From assembly GCF_000526415.1 (NCBI RefSeq), contig NZ_JAGA01000003.1, positions 434,001 through 498,000 of the forward strand: a stretch of DNA of 64,000 nucleotides. Reading direction: 5' to 3'. The DNA is from Kallotenue papyrolyticum (GTDB lineage Bacteria > Chloroflexota > Chloroflexia > Chloroflexales > Kallotenuaceae). Made by a program: the position numbers and the translations under genes. The notes beneath the pieces are model-generated. The model was not told where the DNA came from and ran no database searches. It worked only from the letters and a program-made list of their open reading frames with translations. Positions 33,094-41,252 of this stretch are shown one piece after another (position 1 is the first letter of the stretch; every line of letters begins with the position of its first letter).

Positions 33094-33588
33094 TCAGGGC
33101 TTGCCGCGTTGCCTGTCGGGCTTGGGCGGCTTCGACACGGGCTGCGGCTCGGGCTTGGACGGTTTCGGCTTGGATGGAGGGCGCTGCGGCTTGGGTTTGG
33201 CGGCGTGGTTGGGGTGGTCCCTGTCGTGGCGCGCGTCGGGCTGGGTCGCCGCGGCGCGCACAGCGGGCGGTGCCGCGGTAGGCGCCGCCGGCGCGCGCGC
33301 AGGCACGGCTGCTGGTTGGCGCGTGGCCGCCACCGGCGCGGCCACGGTCTGCGGGAGTGGCGGCGCGGGCGTGGTCACGAGCGGGCCAAGCCGCAGATCG
33401 ATGCGCGGCGGGGCACCGGGCACCGGTAGCCAGGTCGGCACCAGCGTCGGCGTTGGCGCCACGACGCGATCCGCGTTGCCGGCAGCGCGCAGCAGCGGCG
33501 CATCCACCTGCGGCACGCGCGCAGCGCCACAGCCGTAGAGCAGGCCCAGCGCCAGCGCACCGCCCACCCACCGTCGATCCCAACGCAT
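33094..33588 (-). CDS. Hypothetical Pro/Ala-rich lipoprotein
   Basis: A 164-residue protein with a short signal (RRWVGGALALGLLYGC) whose Cys fits a lipobox. The remainder is low-complexity: Pro/Ala/Thr-rich, then a basic Lys-Pro tail (KPKPQRPPSKPKPSKPEP). Such sequence suggests an extended cell-surface or wall-spanning spacer. No domain recognised. It is divergent from the cyanophycin-synthetase-like gene. Confidence 0.65.
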   Translation of the reverse strand: MRWDRRWVGGALALGLLYGCGAARVPQVDAPLLRAAGNADRVVAPTPTLVPTWLPVPGAPPRIDLRLGPLVTTPAPPLPQTVAAPVAATRQPAAVPARAPAAPTAAPPAVRAAATQPDARHDRDHPNHAAKPKPQRPPSKPKPSKPEPQPVSKPPKPDRQRGKP

Positions 33589-33626
33589 CGCTCACTCCTT
33601 CCCGGCGCACCGCACCGCGCCCCCAT

Positions 33627-33640
33627 GGAGCACGTGCTCC
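33627..33640. promoter_or_regulatory. 14-bp perfect palindrome in a divergent intergenic region
   Basis: GGAGCACGTGCTCC lies between the divergent lipoprotein and cyanophycin-synthetase-like genes. A half-site, GGAGCAC, recurs at 33688. It may be an operator for one or both genes. Confidence 0.4.
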
Positions 33641-33672
33641 GTTAGCACACACCATGCCGCGCGTCTGGGGGA

Positions 33673-33681
33673 TGGTACAAT
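33673..33681 (+). promoter_or_regulatory. Extended -10 promoter of the cyanophycin-synthetase-like gene
   Basis: TGGTACAAT (33673-33681) matches TGnTAnAAT with one mismatch in the hexamer, 25 bp before the start codon. No -35 is evident. Confidence 0.5.
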
Positions 33682-33706
33682 CGTCTGGAGCACAAGGTAG
33701 GCAGCG

Positions 33707-34891
33707 ATGGCGCTTGAACTGCGTGCGCTACGCGCGCTGGAAGGACCGAACATCTACTATCCGCAGCCGGCGGTCGAGCTGGTGGTCTGGGCCGAGCATG
33801 ATCTGCGCACCGCACTTGCCGACACGGTCAAAACCTGGGCACAACAGGTCGGCATCGTGATCGCCCAGCTCCGCCAGGAACTGCAGCCGGAGAACAGCGG
33901 CCTGCTGATCACCACCACCTGGGTGACGCCGCTGCCGCGCACCGGCGCGCTGATCGCCGAGGGCGCCTTTCGCGATCTGGAGGCGGCTGCGCGCGGCGAC
34001 CGCGGCTACAGCCATGACGATCTGCTGTGGCGTGCCATCGCCCAGCGTCGGCGCGAGGAGCCATCGCTGGCGCAGTTGCAGCTTGCTGCCGAGGCGCAGG
34101 TGCGCGATCTGCCCCTGCTGCCGCGCGAGGACGGCACGCTGATGATCGGCAGTGGTGCACGCGGCCATGTCGTAGCGCCCACGGCCCTGGCACAGGATCA
34201 GGACCCGGCCTTGCCCTGGGAGACGATCGGCACGATTCCGCTGGTGGCGATCAGCGGCACTGCGCGGGCCGAGGCCGTGGCTGCGCTGCTGGTCCGCCTG
34301 CTGAGCGAGCTGGGCGCGCGTGTGGGCTATGCCGCGGGAGCCGCCGTCAGCATCGCCGGCGCGCCGGTGGCGACGGCCGACTCGGCCTGGAGCGCCGCCC
34401 GGCGCGTTCTGAGCGATGCGGCGGTGGATGTGGCTGTCCTCGCCATCCCACCTGTGGCGATCATCGAGCACGGGCTGGCCTTTGATGCCTGCACCGTTAG
34501 CGTGGTGCTGCCGCCCACCGACGCGCGCGCGGCACAGGCAGCCGGCGTCGTGGTCGGTGTGACACGGCCCGACGGCGCGACGATCCTGGCAGCGGACGAT
34601 CCCTGGCGATCCGCGCTCCAGGCCCGCGCTGCGGCACCGGTGCTGCTGGTGGGGGAGGCACCGTTCGATTGGGGCAGCCTGGGCGCCAGCGCCGCGCTGT
34701 GGCCGTCCGCTGGGCAGATCGTGCTCGACCTGGGCGCGCAGCGCCAAACGCTGACGCTGGCCGAGGCCGGCCTGGAGCCTGCCGGCATGCCGGACACAGC
34801 CGTGCTCCTGCCGGCGCTGGCCGCCGCACTGGTGCTGGGCGCGCCGCCGGAGACGCTGGCCGGCGCGCTGCGCGCCCTCAACAGCAGCTAA
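33707..34891 (+). CDS. Cyanophycin-synthetase-like protein without ATP-grasp and with degenerate Mur-ligase site
   Basis: A 394-residue protein. Residues 1-~165 resemble the CphA N-terminal domain, beginning ELRALRALEGPNIYYPQPAV and ending in a LMIGSGARGHVVAPT segment comparable to CphA's 'QLGYGxxQxRIxAT'. The ~250-residue ATP-grasp domain that should follow is absent. A Mur-ligase-like central domain follows directly, with TIPLVAISGTARAEAV (about residue 180) where active enzymes have the TGTNGKTT P-loop, and EHGLAFDACTVSVVL matching CphA's 'GLAFDxCDVGVV'. The Mur C-terminal domain is also missing. ATG 33707 is preceded by AAGGTAGGCAGCG. It is unlikely to make cyanophycin; role unknown. Confidence 0.72.
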   Translation: MALELRALRALEGPNIYYPQPAVELVVWAEHDLRTALADTVKTWAQQVGIVIAQLRQELQPENSGLLITTTWVTPLPRTGALIAEGAFRDLEAAARGDRGYSHDDLLWRAIAQRRREEPSLAQLQLAAEAQVRDLPLLPREDGTLMIGSGARGHVVAPTALAQDQDPALPWETIGTIPLVAISGTARAEAVAALLVRLLSELGARVGYAAGAAVSIAGAPVATADSAWSAARRVLSDAAVDVAVLAIPPVAIIEHGLAFDACTVSVVLPPTDARAAQAAGVVVGVTRPDGATILAADDPWRSALQARAAAPVLLVGEAPFDWGSLGASAALWPSAGQIVLDLGAQRQTLTLAEAGLEPAGMPDTAVLLPALAAALVLGAPPETLAGALRALNSS

Positions 34892-34921
34892 TCACTATCT
34901 GTGCACACACGAGGAGCAAGC

Positions 34922-35878
34922 ATGCGCGTGTTGATCACCGGTATTACCGGCCCGGTCGGCAGTTTTCTGGCCGATTATCTGCTGACGCTGGACGGTCTGG
35001 AGCTGTTCGGCTTTAAACGCTGGCGCAGCGATCCGCGGCCAATCGAGCATCTATACGGACGCGTCACCATGCTGGAGGGCGACATCGAAGACCCGTTCTC
35101 GATTGGGCAGGCCATCGAGCAGGTCCGTCCCGAGCGCATCTTCCATCTGGCAGCGCAGAGCTATCCCAGCGAGTCATGGGCCGCACCGATCGCGACGATG
35201 CGCGTCAACGTCGAGGGCACGCTCAACCTGCTGGAAGCGGTACGGCGCCACTGCCCGCAGGCGCGCGTCCACATCGCCGGCACCAGCGCTGAATATGGCT
35301 GGGTCGAACCCGCCGATGTACCGATCCGCGAGACGCATCCGCTGCGTCCGCTCAGCCCCTACGGCGTCAGCAAGGTAGCCGCCGAGCTGAGCGGCCTGCA
35401 GTATCATGCCAGCTACGGTCTGCATGTCGTCGTCACGCGCTCGTTCAACCATGTCGGGCCGCGACAGGGCGATCGCTGCTCGATCCAGACCTTCTGCCGG
35501 CAGATGGCGCTGATCGAAGCAGGGCGTCAGGAGCCGGTGCTGCATGTCGGCAACCTGGAGGCGCGGCGCGATTTCACCCACACCGCCGATGTCGCCCGCG
35601 CGCTGTGGCTGTTGCTGGAGCACGGCACCCCCGGCGAGGTGTACAACCTGTGCTCCGGCGAGGCGACACGCATCGGCGACATCGTCGAGCTGGTGCGCCA
35701 GCAGGGTCGCGTGCCGGTCGAGGTGCGCGTCGATCCGGCGCGGCTGCGGCCCGCGGACGAACCGATCCTGGCGGGCGACAACAGCAAACTGCGCCAGGCC
35801 ACCGGCTGGGAGCCGCGCATCGGCATGGCGCAGATCGTCGCGGAATTATTGGACTACTGGCGCGCGCGCGTAGTTTAG
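34922..35878 (+). CDS. NAD(P)-dependent sugar epimerase/dehydratase, GDP-4-keto-6-deoxymannose reductase-like
   Basis: A 318-residue extended short-chain dehydrogenase. The NAD(P) motif is VLITGITGPVGSFLADYL (GxxGxxG), the substrate motifs are FHLAAQSYPSESWAAP and HIAGTSAEYG, and the catalytic YxxxK is SPYGVSKVAAE. 'VGPRQGDRCSIQTF' and 'RRDFTHTADVARA' are typical of the Gmd/Rmd branch that acts on GDP-mannose derivatives. ATG 34922 follows GAGGAGC. It is convergent with the exopolysaccharide locus (16-bp gap) and, with ManC encoded there, would use GDP-mannose. The product (rhamnose, fucose type) is not certain. Confidence 0.85.
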   Translation: MRVLITGITGPVGSFLADYLLTLDGLELFGFKRWRSDPRPIEHLYGRVTMLEGDIEDPFSIGQAIEQVRPERIFHLAAQSYPSESWAAPIATMRVNVEGTLNLLEAVRRHCPQARVHIAGTSAEYGWVEPADVPIRETHPLRPLSPYGVSKVAAELSGLQYHASYGLHVVVTRSFNHVGPRQGDRCSIQTFCRQMALIEAGRQEPVLHVGNLEARRDFTHTADVARALWLLLEHGTPGEVYNLCSGEATRIGDIVELVRQQGRVPVEVRVDPARLRPADEPILAGDNSKLRQATGWEPRIGMAQIVAELLDYWRARVV

Positions 35879-35894
35879 ACGCGCTGCGGACGGG

Positions 35895-37064
35895 TCAGCG
35901 CTCCACCAGCGGCAGCCACAGCTCGAAGCGCAGCTGCTCGTCGGGAATGCGTTCGAAGGCGCCGATGTCGCAGCCCACGCGGCCATCGCCGTCGCCATCC
36001 TGGGGCCGCGCTGTGCCACGCTGATCGGTAGCCGGACAGCCCTCCATCGGGGCGCGATCCAGCGCCGGGCTGTTGGTCAGCAGCGCATAGGTCGGCGTCG
36101 GGCCGCCGTAGTCGCCCAGCGGCGCGAGACGCGCGTCAAATCCGGACAGGTCGCTGCTACCGAAGGCGCAGCTGCGCCCATCCTCCAGGTTCGAGCCGGC
36201 AGAAGTGACCACGCCGCTGCAATTGGCGCTGGAGCCGGCCTGGTTGTGCGCCAGCAGCGTTAGCCGCAGCGTCGCCGTGCCGGTAGTGCGCAGCGCGCCG
36301 CCGGTGCCGCCGGCCTGGTTATCGACGATGGTGGTGGCCAGTAGGCTTAGGTCCGGCGTGGTGGTGGTCGTCGTCAGATTGGCGATGGCGCCGCCATTGC
36401 CCTCGGCGCGATTGCCACTGAGCGTGCTGTTGATCAGTTCCAGACGGCCCTGATTCAGGATCGCGCCGCCGTCGTCGGCGGCATGGTTAGCGCGCAGCAG
36501 CGTAGCCGAGATCGTCAGCGTGCCGCGGTTGAGAATTGCGCCGCCATCACCGCCCGCGCCGTTCGGCGCGCGCTCGGCACGATTGCGCTGCACAATAGTG
36601 GTGCGCAGGGCAAGCGTACCCAGGTTCTCGAGCGCGCCGCCGCTGCTGCCCTGGACGCGACCGCCCTCGAGCGTCAGGTCCTCGACCATGGCCTCGGCGC
36701 CGGGATCGACACGCAGCAGGCGGCCGCTGCCCCGGCGCTGCACCACCGTCTGTTGTGCGCCGGCGCCGAGCACCTGCAGCCGCGAGCTAATGCGCAACGG
36801 CTCCAACAACGTGAGCTTGTACACCCCGGCGGGCACGATCACACTGGCAATGTCCGGGAAGCGCGCCGCTTCTTGCAGCGCGGCACGCAGCGAGCACTGG
36901 CGGTTACCGAAGTCGGTTTCGCACACGCCATCACCCGGCAGGATGTCCGCGCCATCGGCAGTCGTGTTGACCGTGAGATTGGTCTGCGCGCGCACCGGCG
37001 TCAGGCTGGCGAGAATCGCCAGCACGCCCCAGCCCACCACCAGGCGCCATTGCCACCGTCGCAT
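35895..37064 (-). CDS. Secreted CSLREA/choice-of-anchor Q beta-helix protein
   Basis: A 389-residue exported protein. Signal peptide: WRLVVGWGVLAILASLTPVRAQ. The CSLREA-type start is VNTTADGADILPGDGVCETDFGNRQCSLRAALQEA (described in two parts: an 'NTTxD' strand and the CSLRAALQEA motif). The central 200 residues are a repetitive beta-helix with 'GGAIxNxGTLxIxxTxxxxN' turns. The choice-of-anchor Q end is FDARLAPLGDYGGPTPTYAL...SPALDRAP...DQRGTARPQDGDGDG. It closes LWLPLVER, like the LPLV end of the large epimerase-like protein. Last gene of the locus, 18 bp after the single-module epimerase gene. Matrix or surface role inferred. Confidence 0.88.
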   Translation of the reverse strand: MRRWQWRLVVGWGVLAILASLTPVRAQTNLTVNTTADGADILPGDGVCETDFGNRQCSLRAALQEAARFPDIASVIVPAGVYKLTLLEPLRISSRLQVLGAGAQQTVVQRRGSGRLLRVDPGAEAMVEDLTLEGGRVQGSSGGALENLGTLALRTTIVQRNRAERAPNGAGGDGGAILNRGTLTISATLLRANHAADDGGAILNQGRLELINSTLSGNRAEGNGGAIANLTTTTTTPDLSLLATTIVDNQAGGTGGALRTTGTATLRLTLLAHNQAGSSANCSGVVTSAGSNLEDGRSCAFGSSDLSGFDARLAPLGDYGGPTPTYALLTNSPALDRAPMEGCPATDQRGTARPQDGDGDGRVGCDIGAFERIPDEQLRFELWLPLVER

Positions 37065-37082
37065 GTAAACCTTCCTTTCTGC

Positions 37083-38501
37083 TTAGCTGTCGGCGGGCCG
37101 TCGTAGATCGGCCTCGCGATTGCCCTGAATCTGGTTGTCTTCCAGCGAGATCAGCGGCGCCGGCGTCACATTGAGCCAGACACCGATCTGATTACCGGAG
37201 ACCTGGTTGCCGCCCTCGATGCGATTGTCGGGACTTTTGATGTAGATGCCGGCGCGCGCGTTGTCGCGCACCTGGTTGTCGCGCAGCACCGTCCCGCGCG
37301 CCGCGCTGTAGATGCTGATGCCATCCTTGCGATTGGCGAAGACCAGGTTGCCCTCGACCAGCGTCGCGCGCGCTTCCTGCCCTACGCCGATGCCATCGCT
37401 GCCGTTGTGGTGCACGGTGTTGCCGCGCAGCATGGTGTTGGCGGATTGGTTGACGTTGATGCCCTGGTCGCCGTTGGCGTAGCTTAGGTTGTACTCCACC
37501 AGGTTGTGGTCGGAGTGCTGGTAGATCACGATGCCATGCAGCCGGTTGGCATAGGCAACGTTATCGCGCACCACGCTGTCGCTGCAGCCTTCAGCCAGGA
37601 TGATGCCGTGCTTGCCGTTGTGATCGGCCAGGTTGTTCTCGATGCGCAGCCGGTTGGATCGCGTGTGCGGGTCGATGCCATAGCGCAGGCTGTGATGGAC
37701 ACGGTTGCCACGGATCAGCAGATCGCTGGCGGCATAGGCATACAGGCCGTAGTAGTTGTAGCCCAGCACACTGTCCTCGACGCGGCCTGTAGTGCCTTCC
37801 AGTCGCAAGGCCACGCCGTAGGACTCCGGCGCGTCGTAGCCCAGAAAGCTCAGCTCGGAGCGCAGGATCAGGAGCCGGGCACCGTCGCGCGCCAGGATGA
37901 AGCTGCGCCCATCATCGACCTGCTGATCGGGCTGCCGGCGGGCGGCATCCCACGCCAGAATGCACACGTCGCGCAGCTCCAGGATCGCGCCGCGCGCGCG
38001 GAGCGCCACGAACTGCTCGGCGTCGCTGCGCAGGCGCAATCGCCACACCACCGGCGCGGCAATCGTCAACTGCGCGCCGGCTTCCAGCGTCAGGTTGGCG
38101 GCCAACCACCAGTCGCCGGGCGCGTCGGCGCGCAGCAGATCGGGCCGTCGCAGCGCGGCGGCCAGGTCGGCCAGCGAGCCCCGACTGCCGGCGCGCACCC
38201 TGATGGTGTTGTGCGCGGCGTCATAGTGCGCCTCGATCCGTTCGGGAGCAGGTGGCGGTGGCGTGTGCTCTGCTGGGGATGATTGCGCGCAGCGCGCCTG
38301 CGCCGCTGCCGCAGCTGTCGGTGTTGGGCTGGGTGCAGCAAGCTCCGTATGCTTGGGCGCTACCTGCTCGGCAACGGGCGCGCAGGCGTTGACCAGCACC
38401 AGCACCAGGAGCCAGAGCAGCCTCCAACGTCCCGAGTGGAGGCAGACCGCCCGGCGTGGCGCTGGCGCGACCGGGGATGGATGTGCAGGCGCCGAGACCA
38501 T
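37083..38501 (-). CDS. AlgG-like right-handed beta-helix lipoprotein (single epimerase-type module)
   Basis: A 472-residue protein. An N-terminal segment with a hydrophobic stretch ending LVLVNACAP indicates a lipoprotein. After a Pro/Ala linker an N-terminal beta domain (LAALRRPDLL...WWLAANLTLEAGAQLTIA) leads into a parallel beta-helix. The mannuronan-epimerase signature region is YGIDPHTRSNRLRIENN followed by HNGKHGIILAEGC and LHGIVIYQHSDHNLVEYN. DPH is kept but the next residue, Asp in AlgG, is Thr. ATG 38501 is the first Met before the signal; upstream codons to 38921 overlap another gene. It is separated from the TPR gene by a small opposite-strand ORF. Confidence 0.85.
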   Translation of the reverse strand: MVSAPAHPSPVAPAPRRAVCLHSGRWRLLWLLVLVLVNACAPVAEQVAPKHTELAAPSPTPTAAAAAQARCAQSSPAEHTPPPPAPERIEAHYDAAHNTIRVRAGSRGSLADLAAALRRPDLLRADAPGDWWLAANLTLEAGAQLTIAAPVVWRLRLRSDAEQFVALRARGAILELRDVCILAWDAARRQPDQQVDDGRSFILARDGARLLILRSELSFLGYDAPESYGVALRLEGTTGRVEDSVLGYNYYGLYAYAASDLLIRGNRVHHSLRYGIDPHTRSNRLRIENNLADHNGKHGIILAEGCSDSVVRDNVAYANRLHGIVIYQHSDHNLVEYNLSYANGDQGINVNQSANTMLRGNTVHHNGSDGIGVGQEARATLVEGNLVFANRKDGISIYSAARGTVLRDNQVRDNARAGIYIKSPDNRIEGGNQVSGNQIGVWLNVTPAPLISLEDNQIQGNREADLRRPADS

Positions 38502-38552
38502 ACGGTACACTAGAGGCTGTAGCCGAGGGAGAGCCACACAGGAGTGAGCGCG

Positions 38553-38936
38553 ATGCCAATCATACAGCCACAGGTACCGACCGATGAGCAGCAGGCCGCG
38601 CCCGGCGGTGCCCTGTGGCGCACCCTGTGGATGCACGCGGCAGCCCAGGCGGTGTACGCCAGTCCCTTGGCAGCGCGCTACCCGGTGATCAGCGTGGGCG
38701 CCGGTATTGGGGTGTGCGATCCCCACGATCGGCACCGCGCCGTGCTGCTCCATCCGGCGGCGCAGACGCGCGCATGCGGCGAGCTGGCGCTGACGGCGCT
38801 GGGCATTGGCACGCAGGCCCTGCCACGCGCGGGGCGCTCCTACATCGCCTACCTCAACAACGTCACCGATATCTTTACCACCATCGCCACAGCGGTATTG
38901 GCGCATGTCGCTCCCTCTCACGCATCGCCGTGCTGA
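38553..38936 (+). CDS. Small hypothetical protein on the strand opposite the polysaccharide locus
   Basis: A 127-residue ORF with codon use like its neighbours (strong G/C third positions). Its ATG at 38553 has AGGAG nine bases upstream; an in-frame ATG/GTG at 38544 is possible. It fills the only sizeable gap in the locus and overlaps the end of the TPR gene by 19 bp. Sequence features: ALWRTLWMHAAAQAVYASPL and the glycine-rich VISVGAGIGVCDPHDRHRAV; no signal peptide or clear membrane helix. No family recognised. Confidence 0.55.
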   Translation: MPIIQPQVPTDEQQAAPGGALWRTLWMHAAAQAVYASPLAARYPVISVGAGIGVCDPHDRHRAVLLHPAAQTRACGELALTALGIGTQALPRAGRSYIAYLNNVTDIFTTIATAVLAHVAPSHASPC

Positions 38937-41242
38937 CGCGCGACCCAGGCCGTCAACTCGGCGCGTTCCGGCGCATCCGGTCGCAGGTACAGGTAGGTCT
39001 GGAAGGCGTTGATCGCTGCGGCGGTGTTGCCCAGACGCCGTTCGGCCAGGCCCAGGCCAAACCAGGCTTCAGGCGCGTCAGGCAGCGTCTGGAGCGCAGC
39101 CAAGAAGTTGGCGCGCGCACGGTGGGGCTCGCCCCGCGCATAGCGCAGACGTCCGGCCTCCAGGTACAACGGTCCTGGCGTAACCCCGGCGGCGATCGCG
39201 GCGTGAATGCGCGCCAGCGCTGCCTCGCTCTGGCCCTGCTCGGCCAGCAGGCGCACCACGCGAAGGACCGCCTCACCATCAACAGGCCGCAACTGCGCAA
39301 CCTGCTCCCAGGCTGCGCGCGCGCCGACCAGATTGCCCTGCTGCTGGAGCAGCCGCGCGCGCAGCTCCCAGGCTTCCACCAGCGCTACATCGCGCGCCAG
39401 CGCCGCATCCAGGTCGGCCAAGGCAGCGCCTGTCTGACCCTGGACCGCATACACACGCGCGCGACTCAGCCAGATGCGCGCCTGATCGGGCGCCAGGCGC
39501 AGAGCGGCGTTGTAGTCCGCGAGCGCGCCCGCCATGTCACCATGGCCGGCCAGCAGACGTGCGCGCAGCAGGCGCGTAGCAACATCCTCCGGGCGGAGCC
39601 GTAGCGCGGTCGTCAGGTCCTGCAGCGCCTCGTCTAGACGGCCGTTGTCGGCCAGGACGCGTGCCCGCGCCGCATAGGCCCGCGCGGGTGCATCGCCCAG
39701 GGCCAGCGCCTGGTCTAGGGCACGGAGCGCGGCAGCGGTATCGCCCTGCTCGGCCAGCAATGCTCCCAGCTCGATGTAGCCACCCGCGCGGCGCGGCGCG
39801 GCAGCGATGGCCGCCTCGATATCACGCTGCGCCGCCTGAGGCTGGTCCAGCAGTCGATAGAGACGGCTGCGCGCCAGGTAGCTGTTGGCGTCGCGCGTAT
39901 CCAGGGCGATCAGCCGGGTGTAGTCGGCGATTGCCGCGTCGTAGGCGCGACGCTCCTGGTGCAGCTCGGCGCGTTCGCGCAGCGCGGCAGCGTCATTGGG
40001 CGCACGTGCCAGCAGTTCGTCAAGCTCGCGCAGGGCGCGATCGGCGCGCCCCAGTGTCCGATAGAGACGCGCGCGCGCAAGGCGCAGCTCCGCCGGAACA
40101 TGCGGCGGGAGCGCGGCCTGGTCTAGGGCTGTCAGGGCCTGCTCGGTTTGTCCGCTGCGCCGGAAGACCTCGGCCTCGGCCAGCGCCAGACCGGGCTCCG
40201 CGGGAGCGATCTGCCGCACCCGATGCAGATCGTCGAGCGCCGCGGCGTAGTGTCCGGCCTCCAGACGCACCCGTGCGCGCTGCAGCCGCCACTCGACCTG
40301 GTGCGGTTGCAGCATCAACGCCTGACTCAGGTGGCGTTCGGCTGTGGCGTAATCGGCGACCCGGTAGGCCAACCATCCCAGCCGTGCCTGCACCCAGGCC
40401 AGGTCCGCCCGGCGCGCAAGCGCGCCCAGGTAGTCGCGGCGCGCGGCATCCAGGCGTCCGGCGCGCTCGTGGAGCCGTCCGCGCCGCGCCCATAGCTCGG
40501 CTTGGGCGGGTGCACGTCGCAGAGCGTAGTCCAGATCGGCCAGCGCCCCGCTCAGGTCGCCCAGCGTCGCGCGCAGCTCGCTACGCTCTGCACGCACGCT
40601 TGGATCGGTGGGTGCGATCTGCACGACCCAATCCAGATCGCGCAGTGCGGCAGCGGTCTGTCCCAGATGACGGCGGCAGCGCGCGCGCGCCATCACATCG
40701 TCCAGAACCTGGCGCCGCGCCAGGGCACGCTCCAGATCGGCACAACTTGCCTCCCAATCGCCCAACCGCGCCGCCAGGCGTGCACGCGTCGCATAGGCCG
40801 CGGCATCGTCGGGTGCGAGAGCGATCACCTGGCTCCAGGCGTCGATCGCCAACGGCCAATCGCCAAGCGCGGTGGCGCTTCTGGCGCGCAACCGTTGGGC
40901 CGCAACATCCTGCGGAACATGCGCTAGATAGCGCTGGAGCGTGGCCAGCGCACCCACGTGATCGCCAAGTCCTTGACGGGCGCGCGCCTGGTTGAGCAGC
41001 GCGTGGAGGTGGCCATGGTTGAGACGTAACACCCAACCGTAGCTCTGTGCCGCTGCTGCGTACTGCTGTGCTGCCAACTGCCGGTCGGCGCGATCCACCA
41101 GGATCACCGTGGCGCGTCGTAGCACAAAGGTCAGCAGCAGGGTCAGCAACAGACCGAACACCAGGCTCAAACAGACCACGGTCAGGGTGCGACCGAGGCG
41201 CGACACGCGATCGACCGGCAGCAGCGTGGAAGGCGCGTGCAT
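38918..41242 (-). CDS. Membrane-anchored TPR protein of the polysaccharide locus (AlgK-like role suggested)
   Basis: A 774-residue protein. One membrane helix near residues 23-42 (TLTVVCLSLVFGLLLTLLLT) is followed by about 20 tetratricopeptide repeats that fill the rest of the chain, with the usual W-LG-Y-A-A-F-A-P spacing (for example AAAQSYGWVLRLNHGHLHAL, AIADYTRLIALDTRDANSYL). The ATG at 41242 has GAGGAG seven bases upstream and is ten bases after the manC stop; ATG-like start at 41263 is rejected for lack of a site. In alginate systems the TPR protein AlgK bridges polymerase and export parts; that job here is inference from position. Confidence 0.85.
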   Translation of the reverse strand: MHAPSTLLPVDRVSRLGRTLTVVCLSLVFGLLLTLLLTFVLRRATVILVDRADRQLAAQQYAAAAQSYGWVLRLNHGHLHALLNQARARQGLGDHVGALATLQRYLAHVPQDVAAQRLRARSATALGDWPLAIDAWSQVIALAPDDAAAYATRARLAARLGDWEASCADLERALARRQVLDDVMARARCRRHLGQTAAALRDLDWVVQIAPTDPSVRAERSELRATLGDLSGALADLDYALRRAPAQAELWARRGRLHERAGRLDAARRDYLGALARRADLAWVQARLGWLAYRVADYATAERHLSQALMLQPHQVEWRLQRARVRLEAGHYAAALDDLHRVRQIAPAEPGLALAEAEVFRRSGQTEQALTALDQAALPPHVPAELRLARARLYRTLGRADRALRELDELLARAPNDAAALRERAELHQERRAYDAAIADYTRLIALDTRDANSYLARSRLYRLLDQPQAAQRDIEAAIAAAPRRAGGYIELGALLAEQGDTAAALRALDQALALGDAPARAYAARARVLADNGRLDEALQDLTTALRLRPEDVATRLLRARLLAGHGDMAGALADYNAALRLAPDQARIWLSRARVYAVQGQTGAALADLDAALARDVALVEAWELRARLLQQQGNLVGARAAWEQVAQLRPVDGEAVLRVVRLLAEQGQSEAALARIHAAIAAGVTPGPLYLEAGRLRYARGEPHRARANFLAALQTLPDAPEAWFGLGLAERRLGNTAAAINAFQTYLYLRPDAPERAELTAWVARQHGDA

Positions 41243-41252
41243 GGGATGCTCC

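Noticed and set aside
33707-34891. Functional cyanophycin synthetase or Mur ligase
   Set aside because: The ATP-grasp domain, the Mur P-loop lysine and the Mur C-terminal domain are all missing.
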